NCBI GenBank assembly: GCA_013335535.1
Contig: JAAXVL010000005.1
Span: forward strand, 124,001-188,000
Length of the DNA stretch: 64,000 bases
Direction: 5' to 3'
From: Azonexaceae bacterium
Lineage (GTDB): Bacteria; Pseudomonadota; Gammaproteobacteria; Burkholderiales; Rhodocyclaceae
Part shown: positions 9,124 to 18,428 of the stretch, in pieces
Layout of the letters: the number at the start of each line of letters is the position of its first letter
Numbering within the stretch: position 1 is the first letter of the stretch
The notes under the pieces: generated by a model
What the model was told of the DNA's origin: nothing
The model's database searches: none
Seen by the model: the letters and a program-made list of their open reading frames with translations, nothing else
Program-made: the position numbers and the translations under genes

Positions 9124-10164
9124 GATCAGGACTCCACGGTGGATTACGCGGCGCTCAAGGAAAAAATCCGTGAGGCCGGCAAGGAACTCGGCTTTGCTGC
9201 CGTAGGCGTGGCACGGGCCGAACCCGGCCCCGCTGTCGAAAAAATGCGGGAATGGCTGGCCGCCGGTTGCCACGGCGAGATGGATTATATGGCTCGCCAT
9301 GCCGAATTGCGCGCCGACCCGCAGCAACTGCACCCGGGAACGATCACCGTGATCAGTGCCGCCATCGATTACCTGCCGCATACCAAAACGGCCGACCAGG
9401 CAGAGCAGGCGGCGATTTCGCGCTATGCCCAGGGCCGTGATTATCACAAGCTGATCCGCAACCGGCTGCAGAAGCTGGCCGACGCCATTGCCGCGCAGAT
9501 CGGGCCGTTCGGTTATCGGGTATTTTCCGACTCGGCGCCGGTCATGGAAGTCGAATTTGCCCGCCAGGCCGGCCTTGGCTGGCGCGGCAAGCACACGCTG
9601 CTGCTCTCCAAACAGGGCTCATGGCGTTTTCTCGGTGATATCTACACCGACCTGCCCCTACCGCCCGATGCGGCCGTCGAGGAACACTGCGGCACCTGCA
9701 CGGCCTGCCTGGATGCCTGCCCGACCGGCGCCATCGTCGCCCCCTACAAGGTCGATGCCCGGCGCTGCATTTCCTACCTGACCATCGAGCTGGCCGGATC
9801 GATTCCCGAAGAATTCCGCCCGCTCATCGGCAACCGGATTTACGGCTGTGACGACTGCCAGCTGTGCTGCCCGTGGAATCGCTTCGCGCAGATCGGCGAC
9901 CCGGAATTTTCACCGCGCCACAGGCTGGACTCGGCAACGTTGATCGAACTGTTCAACTGGACGGAAGCGGAATTCGACCATCGTCTGGCCGGCAACCCCA
10001 TCCGCCGCATCGGGCATGAGCGCTGGCTACGCAACATCGCCGTGGCGCTCGGCAACGGGCCTTCCACGGTCAACCGGAAAAATGCGCTAAAAATGAAATT
10101 GGACCATCCATCGGCGCTGGTTCGCGAACATGTCTCGTGGGCGCTCGACCGGCTGAATCCTTGA
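9118..10164 (+). CDS. queG: Epoxyqueuosine reductase (QueG)
   Basis: Cobalamin-dependent iron-sulphur enzyme for the last step of queuosine synthesis (epoxyqueuosine to queuosine in tRNA). It has 348 residues. Two 4Fe-4S motifs are visible, CGTCTACLDACPTGAI and, further on, CDDCQLCCPWN, with the DUF1730 domain before them and HEAT-like helices at the C-terminus. ATG 9118 overlaps the divergent tsaE start by 6 bp, so its promoter must lie within tsaE. The codons for PSTVNRKNALKMK near the C-terminus coincide with a copy of the dispersed repeat described below. Confidence 0.94.
   Translation: MHDQDSTVDYAALKEKIREAGKELGFAAVGVARAEPGPAVEKMREWLAAGCHGEMDYMARHAELRADPQQLHPGTITVISAAIDYLPHTKTADQAEQAAISRYAQGRDYHKLIRNRLQKLADAIAAQIGPFGYRVFSDSAPVMEVEFARQAGLGWRGKHTLLLSKQGSWRFLGDIYTDLPLPPDAAVEEHCGTCTACLDACPTGAIVAPYKVDARRCISYLTIELAGSIPEEFRPLIGNRIYGCDDCQLCCPWNRFAQIGDPEFSPRHRLDSATLIELFNWTEAEFDHRLAGNPIRRIGHERWLRNIAVALGNGPSTVNRKNALKMKLDHPSALVREHVSWALDRLNP
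10061..10099 (+). repeat. Dispersed CCACGGTCAACCGG repeat, copy A (inside queG)
   Basis: Begins CTTCCACGGTCAACCGGAAA and continues with an AAAAATGAAAT tail, almost identical to the intergenic copies. It is read in frame as PSTVNRKNALKMK within the C-terminal helical part of QueG. It is the clearest coding copy of the family. Confidence 0.7.
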
Positions 10165-10168
10165 ATTG

Positions 10169-10414
10169 CTAACGGCCGACGGCAGACGCTTGCTCGCCCG
10201 CCGGACTGGCCGGCGCCGTGGTGGCTGGAATAACGCTCATCGGTTCAGCGACCGGCGGAACAATTGATCCCTCGTTCGCCGCCGGCGCCAGCCGGACCAC
10301 CTGAACCGGCGCCGCCTGCCCGCGCGAGGTCCAGCCAAGAAAACCTCCCGAGGCCGTGGTCACGGCAACCAGCACAAGAAGGATGATGCCCGTCCGCGGG
10401 CTTTCACTGGGCAA
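10169..10414 (-). CDS. Small single-pass membrane protein of unknown function
   Basis: Eighty-one residues. A hydrophobic segment at about 10-27 (IILLVLVAVTTASGG) is followed by a Pro/Ala/Val-rich tail with no catalytic motif. It begins 13 bp after the sseA stop, on the same strand, and ends 4 bp from the convergent queG stop, so it probably ends the STAS-sseA transcript. The N-terminal anchor and low-complexity tail suggest a periplasmic or envelope-associated peptide. No family is recognised, and it may be a spurious reading frame. Confidence 0.5.
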   Translation of the reverse strand: MPSESPRTGIILLVLVAVTTASGGFLGWTSRGQAAPVQVVRLAPAANEGSIVPPVAEPMSVIPATTAPASPAGEQASAVGR

Positions 10415-10427
10415 TTCGAATCTCGGA

Positions 10428-11267
10428 TCAGCGCTCTACCGGGCGCCCCGGATCGGCGCACCATTCGCTCCACGAACCGGCATAGAGGCGCGAACCGGGC
10501 AGGCCGGCAATTTCCATGGCGACCATGTTGAGACAGGCCGATACGCCTGAACCGCATTGATGCACAACGAGATCGGGCGGCGAACCGGCCAGGATGTCCA
10601 GCCACTCGGCGCGCAGTTCGGCGGCCGGCTTGAAGCGGCCGTCAGGCAGCAGGTTGTCCTTGAAGAAACGATTGACGGCGCCGGGAATGTGGCCGCCGAC
10701 CGGGTCGATGGTCTCGGTCTGACCACGGAAGCGGTCCGGCCCACGCGCATCGACAAGGCGCATGTGCGGGGTTTCGATGCGCTCCAGGACGTAATCGGCT
10801 TCGACCAATTGGTCTTGCCGCAACGGCACTAAAAGACGCGGGGACAACGTGGGGACAACGTCAGTCATTGCCCCGCCCGCCGCCTGCCAAGCTTGCAGCC
10901 CACCGTCGAGCAGGGCGACGCGATCATGACCGAGCCAGCGCAGCAGCCACCACAGGCGCCCGGCGATCATGCCCTGGGCGTCGTCGTAAACCACGACTTG
11001 CGTTGTCGCCCCGATGCCGATTTCACCGAGCTGTTGCGCCAGTCTTTCCGGATCGGGTAACGGGTGACGGCCATTACAGCCGTTCATCGGCCCGGACAGG
11101 TCACGGTCGCAATGCAGGAAGACGGCGCCGGGAATGTGGCTCTCGGCGTAAACGCGCTCGCCGTAGCCAGTGTCGGCCAATTGGTGGCGGACATCGACGA
11201 TCAGCCAGTCCGGGTCGTCGATATGCGCCTGCAGCGTTGCAACATCAACCAGTGTCGTGAAACTCAT
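10428..11267 (-). CDS. sseA: 3-mercaptopyruvate / thiosulfate sulfurtransferase (SseA-like)
   Basis: Two-domain rhodanese of 279 residues that transfers sulphane sulphur from 3-mercaptopyruvate or thiosulfate to a thiophilic acceptor. The inactive N-terminal rhodanese domain has DWLIVDVRH and AESHIPGAVFLHCDRDLS. The C-terminal domain has GHIPGAVNRFF and the active-site loop HQCGSGVSA with catalytic Cys238. A CGSGV loop is closer to mercaptopyruvate sulfurtransferases (CGSGVT) than to thiosulfate rhodaneses (CRKGVT). It follows the SpoIIAA-like gene by 6 bp. Confidence 0.92.
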   Translation of the reverse strand: MSFTTLVDVATLQAHIDDPDWLIVDVRHQLADTGYGERVYAESHIPGAVFLHCDRDLSGPMNGCNGRHPLPDPERLAQQLGEIGIGATTQVVVYDDAQGMIAGRLWWLLRWLGHDRVALLDGGLQAWQAAGGAMTDVVPTLSPRLLVPLRQDQLVEADYVLERIETPHMRLVDARGPDRFRGQTETIDPVGGHIPGAVNRFFKDNLLPDGRFKPAAELRAEWLDILAGSPPDLVVHQCGSGVSACLNMVAMEIAGLPGSRLYAGSWSEWCADPGRPVER

Positions 11268-11273
11268 GCCTGA

Positions 11274-11615
11274 TCAGTCCAGCCAGGCCTTGGCTTCGTC
11301 AGCGTTGGTAAAGACCTCGACATCGGCGTTGACGAAAGTCTGCGACAGCCAGGCGCTCCACGTGACCCACTGACTGTCGGTCACGACGGCGACGCGCTTG
11401 AAGTCGTTGGCATGAGCCCGCGAGAACTTGACTTCTTCCCAGGCCACATCCAGCGTCAGGCCGGCCATCTGGCTCAGATCGAAGAAAAGATCGACCGGGC
11501 CTTCAAACTTGACCTTGAAATTAACGACCTCTTCGAATTCCTTGTAATCGGCCAAAGTGAATTCACCGAAGACGGAAACCCCGACGCGGTTCGGTTGATG
11601 GTCGATGACGATCAT
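11274..11615 (-). CDS. SpoIIAA-like (STAS-fold) protein
   Basis: A 113-residue protein of the SpoIIAA-like family (PF11964 type), with a STAS-related alpha/beta fold. The pattern VGVSVFGEFTLADYKEFE ... VDLFFDLSQMAGL ... FKRVAVVTDSQWVTW fits the family, whose function is largely unknown; lipid binding or regulation has been proposed. The ATG at 11615 has a strong GAGGAG box six bases upstream. It is the first gene of an apparent operon with sseA and the 81-residue protein. Confidence 0.85.
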   Translation of the reverse strand: MIVIDHQPNRVGVSVFGEFTLADYKEFEEVVNFKVKFEGPVDLFFDLSQMAGLTLDVAWEEVKFSRAHANDFKRVAVVTDSQWVTWSAWLSQTFVNADVEVFTNADEAKAWLD

Positions 11616-11768
11616 GATGCGCTCCTCGTTGTTGTTCTGATTCCAGTGTAACCCGGAATCCGCCGCAGGTGCGCCACTCGGGCGTATCCGACGGAATGCG
11701 CGAGGGTGTCCGGGAACTTTTTCCGCGCCAACTGCTTCCAACTGGCAAGTACGGTGACCTGACAGGTT

Positions 11769-11910
11769 GCCGGCACTTTCCTGGGGGAGTAGCTCTCCGT
11801 CATGGCGTCGTCAAGTCGAACAGGTGCGCAAACTGTTCCGGTGCCATGGGTAGTCCGCAACCCGGACTGCGAGCGAGACCCTTGCCGCGCGGCAGGGTCT
11901 TGTCTCGCCC
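11769..11910 (+). promoter_or_regulatory. yybP-ykoY family (manganese) riboswitch upstream of the TerC gene
   Basis: The 352-bp gene-free stretch before the TerC gene contains the two conserved blocks of the yybP-ykoY aptamer: GGGGGAGTAGC at 11783-11793 and CGAGACCCTTGCCG at 11874-11887. Flanking CGGCA (11771-11775) and TGCCG (11883-11887) can close the P1 helix. The 3' block can alternatively pair with CGGCAGGGTCT at 11890-11900, giving a mutually exclusive hairpin as expected for an expression platform. A second GC-rich hairpin (about 11909-11938) follows before the ribosome-binding site. The class senses Mn2+, and in E. coli it controls the TerC-family gene alx, so the context agrees. Confidence 0.85.
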
Positions 11911-11967
11911 GAGTTCCCCGATATTCCGGGGCCTCGGCGGGCAGGCGGAACAGGAAGGAATCTCGCC

Positions 11968-12951
11968 ATGGAAACAATCGGCACCTGGTGGATGTGGGCC
12001 GGATTTTTCACGATTGTGCTCGCCATGCTGGCCATCGACCTCGTCGTGGTCGGCGGCGGCAAGCAGCATCGCGTCAGCGTCCGCGAAGCGGCTGGCTGGT
12101 CGATTATCTGGGTCGCCGTCTCGCTCGCCTTTGCCGGCGCGCTTTGGTTCTATCTCGACGGCACGGCAGGACGCGAGATCGCCAACCAGAAAGCGCTCGA
12201 ATACATCACCGGTTACCTGATCGAAAAGTCGCTGGCGGTCGATAACGTTTTTGTCTGGCTCATGCTGTTCAGCTTCTTTGCCATTCCGCTGGAGCTGCAG
12301 AAACGGGTGCTGGTGCTCGGCGTCCTCGGCGCCATCGTCCTGCGCACCGTCATGATTTTCGCCGGCGTCTGGCTGATCGCCCAGTTTCACTGGCTGCTCT
12401 ACGTCTTCGGTGCCTTCCTGCTGATCACCGGTATCAAGATGTGGTGGTTCGCCGACGACAAGCCGGACCTGGCGCAGAACCCGGCCATCCGTTGGCTGCG
12501 CCGGCACATGAAGGTGACGGACTCCCTGCACGGCGAGCGCTTTTTCATCCACGAGAATACCGGTGGCAAGTGGGTGCGCTATGCCACGCCGCTGTTCCTC
12601 GTGCTGGTGCTCGTCGAACTCTCCGACCTGATCTTCGCGGTCGATTCGATTCCGGCCATCTTCGCCATCACCACCGACCCGTTCATCGTGCTGACCTCCA
12701 ACATCTTCGCCATCCTCGGCCTGCGCGCCATGTACTTTCTGCTCGCCGACATGGCCGACCGCTTCGCGCTGCTCAAATACGGGCTGGCCATCGTGCTCAT
12801 GTTCATTGGCGTCAAGATGCTGCTCATCGATGTCTTCCCGATTCCGGTACTGGTTTCGCTTGGTATCGTCGCCGCCATCATCGGCACATCCATCGTGCTC
12901 TCCCTGCGCCAGCGTGGCACGGCCCGAGCCGTCGCCAGCGAAGCACCATGA
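11968..12951 (+). CDS. TerC/Alx family integral membrane protein (probable manganese exporter)
   Basis: A 327-residue polytopic membrane protein of the TerC family, with about nine hydrophobic helices. The family signatures [20 protein letters not shown] and [19 protein letters not shown] are present, with conserved acidic residues inside helices. Alx-type members export Mn2+ from the cytoplasm. The ATG at 11968 has AGGAAGG upstream. The upstream yybP-ykoY riboswitch supports a role in manganese homeostasis rather than tellurite resistance. Confidence 0.93.
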   Translation: METIGTWWMWAGFFTIVLAMLAIDLVVVGGGKQHRVSVREAAGWSIIWVAVSLAFAGALWFYLDGTAGREIANQKALEYITGYLIEKSLAVDNVFVWLMLFSFFAIPLELQKRVLVLGVLGAIVLRTVMIFAGVWLIAQFHWLLYVFGAFLLITGIKMWWFADDKPDLAQNPAIRWLRRHMKVTDSLHGERFFIHENTGGKWVRYATPLFLVLVLVELSDLIFAVDSIPAIFAITTDPFIVLTSNIFAILGLRAMYFLLADMADRFALLKYGLAIVLMFIGVKMLLIDVFPIPVLVSLGIVAAIIGTSIVLSLRQRGTARAVASEAP

Positions 12952-12960
12952 GTCCGCGCC

Positions 12961-13218
12961 ATGCTGCCGATCTTTGGTTTCTACGCCAGCAACGCCAGCC
13001 AACGCGCCGGCGTCATTCTGCGCGAAATCGCGACCCGGAGCGATCGCGTGCCGGTGGCCGAACGGGTAGATCTGCCGGAAATCCAGGAATCCTTCCGGGT
13101 CAGCTTCAGCAACGAGGCGCGCGTGCAACCCGCCAGCCCGCCAGATCGCCAGCCCACCCGGACGGATGGGCTGGGGCCGACAGGCATCGACGCCTATCGC
13201 CGCATTGCCGGCTATTGA
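12961..13218 (+). CDS. Small hypothetical protein
   Basis: Eighty-five residues with no recognised domain. It begins MLPIFGFYASNASQRAG, has a charged middle (EIQESFRVSFSNEARV), then a Pro/Arg-rich stretch and a C-terminal GIDAYRRIAGY. It starts 9 bp after the TerC stop on the same strand, so it could be co-transcribed, but there is no clear Shine-Dalgarno sequence. Whether it is expressed is uncertain. Confidence 0.45.
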   Translation: MLPIFGFYASNASQRAGVILREIATRSDRVPVAERVDLPEIQESFRVSFSNEARVQPASPPDRQPTRTDGLGPTGIDAYRRIAGY

Positions 13219-13224
13219 GGTGGC

Positions 13225-14076
13225 CTAGTCGCCTTCAGCCGGATTGGCGCGCGAAAAATGCGTGGCGGCAATGCCGGACAGGATGATCAGCCCGATCGCC
13301 GCCCACGCCGACATATCGAGCACCTCGCCCCAGAAGGCCATGCCGAAGAGGCTGGAGAAAATCACCGTGCTGTAGGCCAGCGCTGCCGACATCAAGGTCT
13401 TGCCGCGCGTATAGGCGCGCGTCATGGCCAATTGGGCGACAGTGGCGAAGCCGGCGACGCCGAGCAGGAGCAGACCGCTCTTCAGGTCGACGGCATGAAT
13501 GTCGCTGAACAGCAGCCAGCTGCCAGCCCCGACCGACGAGACGAGGGAGAAATAGAACACCGTGCGCATTTCCGGCTCGCCGCGCGCCCCGAGTTCGCGC
13601 ACGCTGAAATAGGCCATGCCGGCCATGACACCGGAGGCCAGACCGATCAGGCCACCGACCAGCTGATCGGCATGGAAAGTCGGCTTGAGCAGCATGACGA
13701 CGCCAACCAGGCCGAGCACCAGCGCACCCATGATGCCCTTGCGCAACTGCATGCCGGCGAAACCGAGGTAGAGCGCAAGGAAGATGGCCGAGGTGTAGTT
13801 GAGCGTCACGGCGGTCGCCAGCGGTAGCAGTGTGATGGCGTAAAAATAGGCGAACAGGGCGATGAAACCGACCGTGCCGCGCGTGATCTGCCAGCGCAGA
13901 TGCGGCGTCGCCAGCGGCACGCCATTCAGGCGAACCAGCCCGAACATCAGGATCAGCGAGATGAAGCTGCGGTAAAAGGTGATCTCCACGGCCGAATGGG
14001 TCTGCGCGGCGAACTTGACGCAGACGCCCATGCAGGCGAACAGAAAACTGGCGGCGATCATCCACAGGGATTGCAT
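13225..14076 (-). CDS. EamA/DMT-superfamily transporter
   Basis: A 283-residue membrane protein with about ten hydrophobic helices arranged as two EamA repeats (residues about 1-135 and 145-280). The first repeat has FLFACMGVCVKFAA and ITFYRSFISLILM, and the end of the first half has LNYTSAIFLALYLGF. The family exports metabolites or drugs, and the substrate cannot be predicted here. It ends 6 bp from the convergent 85-residue gene. Confidence 0.9.
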   Translation of the reverse strand: MQSLWMIAASFLFACMGVCVKFAAQTHSAVEITFYRSFISLILMFGLVRLNGVPLATPHLRWQITRGTVGFIALFAYFYAITLLPLATAVTLNYTSAIFLALYLGFAGMQLRKGIMGALVLGLVGVVMLLKPTFHADQLVGGLIGLASGVMAGMAYFSVRELGARGEPEMRTVFYFSLVSSVGAGSWLLFSDIHAVDLKSGLLLLGVAGFATVAQLAMTRAYTRGKTLMSAALAYSTVIFSSLFGMAFWGEVLDMSAWAAIGLIILSGIAATHFSRANPAEGD

Positions 14077-14146
14077 GAAACGGCAACTCGACTAAAAGAA
14101 AGAAAAAGGCGGCGGTTTTGATCCCGTCGCCTTCGAAACAGCCCTC

Positions 14147-14184
14147 TTCCACGGTCAACCGGGAAAAAGGCCAAAAAATGAAAT
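14147..14184 (+). repeat. Dispersed CCACGGTCAACCGG repeat, copy B
   Basis: TTCCACGGTCAACCGGGAAA followed by AAGGCCAAAAAATGAAAT, lying directly after the Rieske gene stop, in the 109-bp gap before the EamA gene. It matches copies C, D, G and H along its whole length with few changes. Confidence 0.75.
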
Positions 14185-14185
14185 A

Positions 14186-15319
14186 TCAGCGCGTCTCGAT
14201 GGCCGACTGCATGATCCGTCGATAGAACTCGTGGAAGTGCTGCATGCCATCTTCCATCGGGCTTTGATACGGCCCGACCTCGCTGCGCCCTTCCTTCATC
14301 AGGGCATAGCGACCGCGGTCCATACGCTCGCCGATATCGTCGTCCTCGATGGCCGTTTCCATGTAGGCGGCGCGTTCGGCTTCGATGAAATCGCGCTCGA
14401 AATCGACGATGTCTTCCGGGTAGTAGAACTCGACGACGTTGAGCGTCTTGTTCACACCCTGCGGAATCAGCGTCGACACGACCAGCACGTGCGGATACCA
14501 CTCGACCATGATGTTCGGGAAGTAGGTCAGCCAGATGGCGCCATGTTCCGGCGTCTTGCCTTCCGTCCCGTAAATGTCGCGGACAGCCTTCTGCCAGCGC
14601 TCGTAAGCCTTGGAACCCGATTTCTGCAGCGAGGTGATGCCGACGCGCTGCACCGAATACCAGTCACCGAACTGCCAGGTCAGGTCGTCGCAGGTGACGA
14701 AATTGCCCAAACCGGGGTGATAAGGCGCAACGTGGTAATCCTCGAGATAGACCTCGATGAAGGTCTTCCAGTTGTAGTTGCACTCGTGCATCTCGACATG
14801 GTCGAGCTTATAACCCGTGAAATCGAGTTCCGGCGCGACCTTCATGCCGGCCAGGTCGCCATTGGCCGAACGCGGCCCCTTGAAGAGCAGGCCATTCCAG
14901 TTTTCCAGCTTGGCTTTGTTCAGGTTCAGGCAGGGATTCTGCGGAAAATGCGGCGCGCCGATCAGGTCGCCGCCCTGGTCGTAGGTCCACCGGTGAATCG
15001 GGCAAACAATCGGCCCGTTCAGCGTGCCCGAACCCTGCAGCATGATCGCCTGGCGGTGACGGCAGACGTTCGACATCTGCCAGTTGCCGGCATTCGGCCC
15101 TGCGTCGCCGCCGTTAAGCAGCATCTGGCCGTGATCCTTCCACTCGAGCGAACGGTAATCCCCTGCGTTCGGCACCATGAGCTGGTGGCCGACATAGCCC
15201 GGACCGGCATCGAAGATGAGCTTTTTCTCCAGCTCAAAAATCTTCTCGTCGAAATACCAGTCCACCGGCAGTTGGGAAACTGCGGGGGCCAACCGGGACA
15301 GAGTCGCCAAGTCGGACAT
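14186..15319 (-). CDS. Rieske non-haem iron oxygenase, alpha subunit
   Basis: Aromatic-ring-hydroxylating dioxygenase-type protein of 377 residues. The Rieske 2Fe-2S ligands are Cys86 and His88 (CRHRQ) and Cys106 and His109 (CPIHRW). The mononuclear iron site is in LEDYHVAPYHPGL, with His196 and His201. ATG 15319 follows a GGAGG box at good spacing; longer readings upstream run antisense through xseB and ispA. No beta subunit, ferredoxin or reductase is adjacent, so the partner and substrate are unknown. It is divergent from xseB-ispA-dxs. Confidence 0.9.
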   Translation of the reverse strand: MSDLATLSRLAPAVSQLPVDWYFDEKIFELEKKLIFDAGPGYVGHQLMVPNAGDYRSLEWKDHGQMLLNGGDAGPNAGNWQMSNVCRHRQAIMLQGSGTLNGPIVCPIHRWTYDQGGDLIGAPHFPQNPCLNLNKAKLENWNGLLFKGPRSANGDLAGMKVAPELDFTGYKLDHVEMHECNYNWKTFIEVYLEDYHVAPYHPGLGNFVTCDDLTWQFGDWYSVQRVGITSLQKSGSKAYERWQKAVRDIYGTEGKTPEHGAIWLTYFPNIMVEWYPHVLVVSTLIPQGVNKTLNVVEFYYPEDIVDFERDFIEAERAAYMETAIEDDDIGERMDRGRYALMKEGRSEVGPYQSPMEDGMQHFHEFYRRIMQSAIETR

Positions 15320-15425
15320 TCCAAGCCTCCAGCGGGGGTTAAAAAGGGGTAGGTATTTTACCCCGATATTTGACCGAGCGCCCCATGATGGAGTATTTTC
15401 GCGTGTTTCCTTGATCGCCCCCAAC

Positions 15426-15665
15426 ATGGCCACAAAGCCCATCGCCGACATGAAATTCGAGACGGCCCTCGCCGAGCTTGAAAACATCGTCTCCAGCATG
15501 GAAGGCGGCAAACTCGAGCTCGAAGCCTCCATCGCCGCATACAAGCGCGGGATGGAACTCATGAAGCACTGCCAGGCCCAGCTCGCCAACGCCGAAGAAC
15601 AGATCCGCATCCTCGAAAACGGCGAATTCAAGGACGTCGACCGCAAGACGCTGGAGGCGCAGTGA
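15426..15665 (+). CDS. xseB: Exodeoxyribonuclease VII small subunit (XseB)
   Basis: Seventy-nine residues. Small subunit of the ATP-independent nuclease that degrades single-stranded DNA; several copies bind the XseA catalytic subunit. The helical pattern FETALAELENIVSSMEGGKL and LEASIAAYKRGMELMKHCQ is the family signature. Its stop overlaps the GTG start of ispA, and xseB-ispA-dxs is a widespread proteobacterial operon. xseA is not in the window. Confidence 0.95.
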   Translation: MATKPIADMKFETALAELENIVSSMEGGKLELEASIAAYKRGMELMKHCQAQLANAEEQIRILENGEFKDVDRKTLEAQ

Positions 15666-16555
15666 GCGCCACCCCATTCGCCGAATGGATGGCCGTCACG
15701 CAAGACCGCGCCGAATCCGCCCTCGCCCGTTTTCTGCCCGGTAGCGACTGCATCCCTGCCCGCCTGCACGACGCCATGCGCTACGCCACGCTCGGCGGCG
15801 GCAAACGCGTCCGCCCGCTGCTCGCCCACGCTGCCGGCCAACTGACCGGCGCTGCGCCGGACAAGCTCGACATCGTGGCCAGCGCCGTTGAAATGATCCA
15901 CGCCTATTCGCTGGTCCATGACGACCTGCCGTGCATGGACGACGACGTCCTGCGCCGCGGCCGCCCGACCTGCCATGTCGAATTCGACGAACCGACCGCC
16001 CTGCTCGTCGGTGACAGCCTGCAGACGCAAGCCTTCGAACTGCTCGCCAGCCAGCCCATCGGCGAGCCGAAGCAGCAGCTCGAAATGATCGCCCTGCTCG
16101 CCCACGCCAGCGGTTCGCGCGGCATGGCCGGCGGCCAGGCCATCGACCTCGCCTCGGTTGGCCAGCCGCTGACCCAGCCCGAGCTCGAACTCATGCACGC
16201 GCTCAAGACCGGCGCCCTGATCCGCGCCGCCGTACTCCTCGGCGCTCTCAGCGGCACGCCGCTGTCGGCCGAAGAACGCGCCAATCTCGACCGCTTCGCC
16301 AAACGCGCCGGCCTGCTCTTCCAGGTTGTCGACGACATTCTCGACTGCACGGCCAGCACAGCCACGCTCGGCAAGACCGCCGGCAAGGACGAAGCAGCCG
16401 ATAAGCCAACTTATGTCAGCCTGCTCGGCCTCGAAGGCGCCCGTACCTATGCCGACGAACTGCGCGCTGATGCCCTCGACGCCCTCTCCATTTTCGGCGA
16501 GCGCGCGACGCGCCTGACCCAGCTGGCCGACTTCATCTGCCATCGGCAATTCTGA
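15662..16555 (+). CDS. ispA: Farnesyl diphosphate synthase (IspA), short-chain polyprenyl synthase
   Basis: Condenses IPP with DMAPP and GPP to make farnesyl diphosphate. It has 297 residues. The first aspartate-rich motif is [10 protein letters not shown] at about 86-95, and the second lies in [19 protein letters not shown] near residue 45 binds IPP. The GTG start overlaps the xseB stop (GTGA). dxs follows 1 bp after its stop. It supplies precursors for quinones and undecaprenyl phosphate. Confidence 0.97.
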   Translation: MSATPFAEWMAVTQDRAESALARFLPGSDCIPARLHDAMRYATLGGGKRVRPLLAHAAGQLTGAAPDKLDIVASAVEMIHAYSLVHDDLPCMDDDVLRRGRPTCHVEFDEPTALLVGDSLQTQAFELLASQPIGEPKQQLEMIALLAHASGSRGMAGGQAIDLASVGQPLTQPELELMHALKTGALIRAAVLLGALSGTPLSAEERANLDRFAKRAGLLFQVVDDILDCTASTATLGKTAGKDEAADKPTYVSLLGLEGARTYADELRADALDALSIFGERATRLTQLADFICHRQF

Positions 16556-16556
16556 G

Positions 16557-18410
16557 ATGCCTTACCGCCTACTCGACACCATCAACAGCCCGGCCGACCT
16601 GCGCCGACTGGACCGCAAGCAGTTGCCGCAACTGGCGACCGAACTGCGCGCCTTCCTGATCGACTCCGTCTCGAAAACCGGCGGTCACCTGTCGTCCAAC
16701 CTCGGCACCGTCGAGATGACCATCGCCCTGCACGCCGTCTTCAATACCCCCGAAGACCGCCTGGTCTGGGATGTCGGCCACCAGTGCTACGCCCACAAGG
16801 TCCTCACCGGGCGCCGCGAAGGCATGAGCACGCTGCGCATGCACGGCGGCGTCTCCGGCTTCCCGAAACGCAGCGAAAGCGAATACGACACCTTCGGCGT
16901 CGGCCACTCGTCGACCTCGATCTCGGCTGCGCTCGGCATGGCACTGGCCGCCAAGCACAAGGGCGAGGACCGCAAATCAATCGCCATCATCGGCGACGGT
17001 GCAATGTCGGCCGGCATGGCCTTCGAAGCGATGAATAATGCTGGCGTCGCCGACGCCGACATGCTGGTCATCCTCAACGACAACGAGATGTCGATCTCGC
17101 CGCCGGTCGGCGCGCTCAATAACATCCTGACCCGCTTGACGTCGAGCAAGACTTACAACGTCGCTCGTGAGGCCGGCCGCCACATGCTCGGCTTCGCCCC
17201 GCCGCTACTCGAACTGGCCCGCCGCGCCGAAGAGCACGTCAAGGGCATGATCGCCCCGGGAACGCTGTTCGAGGAATTCGGTTTCCATTACTACGGCCCG
17301 ATCGACGGCCACGATCTCGACGCCCTGATCCCGACGCTGGAAAACCTCAAGAAGCTCAAGGGTCCGAAGTTCCTGCACGTGATCACGAAAAAGGGCCAGG
17401 GCTACAAGCTGGCCGAGAACGACCCGATTCTCTATCACGGTGTCGGCAAGTTCGCCGCCTGCGACGGCATCCAGTCAGCCAAGGGTCCGGCCAAGCTGAC
17501 CTACACCCAGGTCTTCGGCGACTGGCTGTGCGACATGGCCAAGGCCGATTCGCGCCTCATCGCCATCACCCCGGCCATGCGCGAGGGTTCGGGCATGGTG
17601 CGCTTCTCGGCCGAACATGCCGACCGCTATTTCGATGTCGGCATCGCCGAGCAACACGCTGTCACCTTCGCCGCCGGCCTGGCCTGCGAAGGGCTGAAGC
17701 CGGTCGTCGCCATCTATTCGACCTTCCTGCAACGCGGCTACGACCAGTTGGTCCATGACGTGGCATTGCAGAATTTACCGGTCGTTTTCGCGGTCGACCG
17801 TGGCGGCCTGGTCGGCGCCGATGGCCCGACGCATCACGGCACTTTCGATCTTTCCTTCGTCACCTGCATCCCGAACATGGTCGTCATGGCCCCGGCCGAC
17901 GAAGCCGAATGCCGTCAAATGCTATCGACAGCTTATGCGCTGGATTGCCCGAGCATGGTGCGTTACCCGCGCGGCGGCGGCACCGGCAAGATACCGCAAT
18001 GCAATCTCGACACCCTGCCCGTCGGCAAGGGCGAAATCCGCCGCCAGGGCAAGGCGGTTGCCCTGCTCGCCTTCGGCAGCCTGGTGCCTGCCGCCGTCGC
18101 TGCTGGCGAAGAACTCGACGCCACCGTCGCCAATATGCGTTTCGTCAAACCACTCGATATTGACCTCATTGTCGAACTTGCCGGGAACCATTCGCTGCTT
18201 GTCAGCGTCGAAGAAAACGCTGTGATTGGCGGTGCCGGCTCGGAAATCGAGCGCGTGCTGGCGGAACGCGGTCTGAATGTCCCGGTGCTTCGCCTCGGCC
18301 TGCCCGACCGCTTCATCGATCACGGCGAACAAGGACAATTGCTGGCCGAACTTGGCCTCGACAAGGACGGCATCGTACGTGCAGTACGCGCCAGGACCAC
18401 CCCACAATAA
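16557..18410 (+). CDS. dxs: 1-deoxy-D-xylulose-5-phosphate synthase (Dxs)
   Basis: Thiamine-diphosphate enzyme that condenses pyruvate with glyceraldehyde-3-phosphate, the first step of the non-mevalonate pathway. It has 617 residues, the usual length. The TPP-binding motif [16 protein letters not shown] with a following [10 protein letters not shown] is present, as are the transketolase-like [14 protein letters not shown] and the C-terminal [15 protein letters not shown]. It starts immediately after ispA, so it belongs to the xseB-ispA-dxs transcript, probably also including folE2. Confidence 0.98.
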   Translation: MPYRLLDTINSPADLRRLDRKQLPQLATELRAFLIDSVSKTGGHLSSNLGTVEMTIALHAVFNTPEDRLVWDVGHQCYAHKVLTGRREGMSTLRMHGGVSGFPKRSESEYDTFGVGHSSTSISAALGMALAAKHKGEDRKSIAIIGDGAMSAGMAFEAMNNAGVADADMLVILNDNEMSISPPVGALNNILTRLTSSKTYNVAREAGRHMLGFAPPLLELARRAEEHVKGMIAPGTLFEEFGFHYYGPIDGHDLDALIPTLENLKKLKGPKFLHVITKKGQGYKLAENDPILYHGVGKFAACDGIQSAKGPAKLTYTQVFGDWLCDMAKADSRLIAITPAMREGSGMVRFSAEHADRYFDVGIAEQHAVTFAAGLACEGLKPVVAIYSTFLQRGYDQLVHDVALQNLPVVFAVDRGGLVGADGPTHHGTFDLSFVTCIPNMVVMAPADEAECRQMLSTAYALDCPSMVRYPRGGGTGKIPQCNLDTLPVGKGEIRRQGKAVALLAFGSLVPAAVAAGEELDATVANMRFVKPLDIDLIVELAGNHSLLVSVEENAVIGGAGSEIERVLAERGLNVPVLRLGLPDRFIDHGEQGQLLAELGLDKDGIVRAVRARTTPQ

Positions 18411-18428
18411 TTCTTTAAAGAACAGCCC

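Noticed and set aside
15320..16549. In-frame N-terminal extension of the Rieske gene through xseB and ispA
   Set aside because: The extension is antisense to two certain genes. ATG 15319 has a strong GGAGG and matches the family start.
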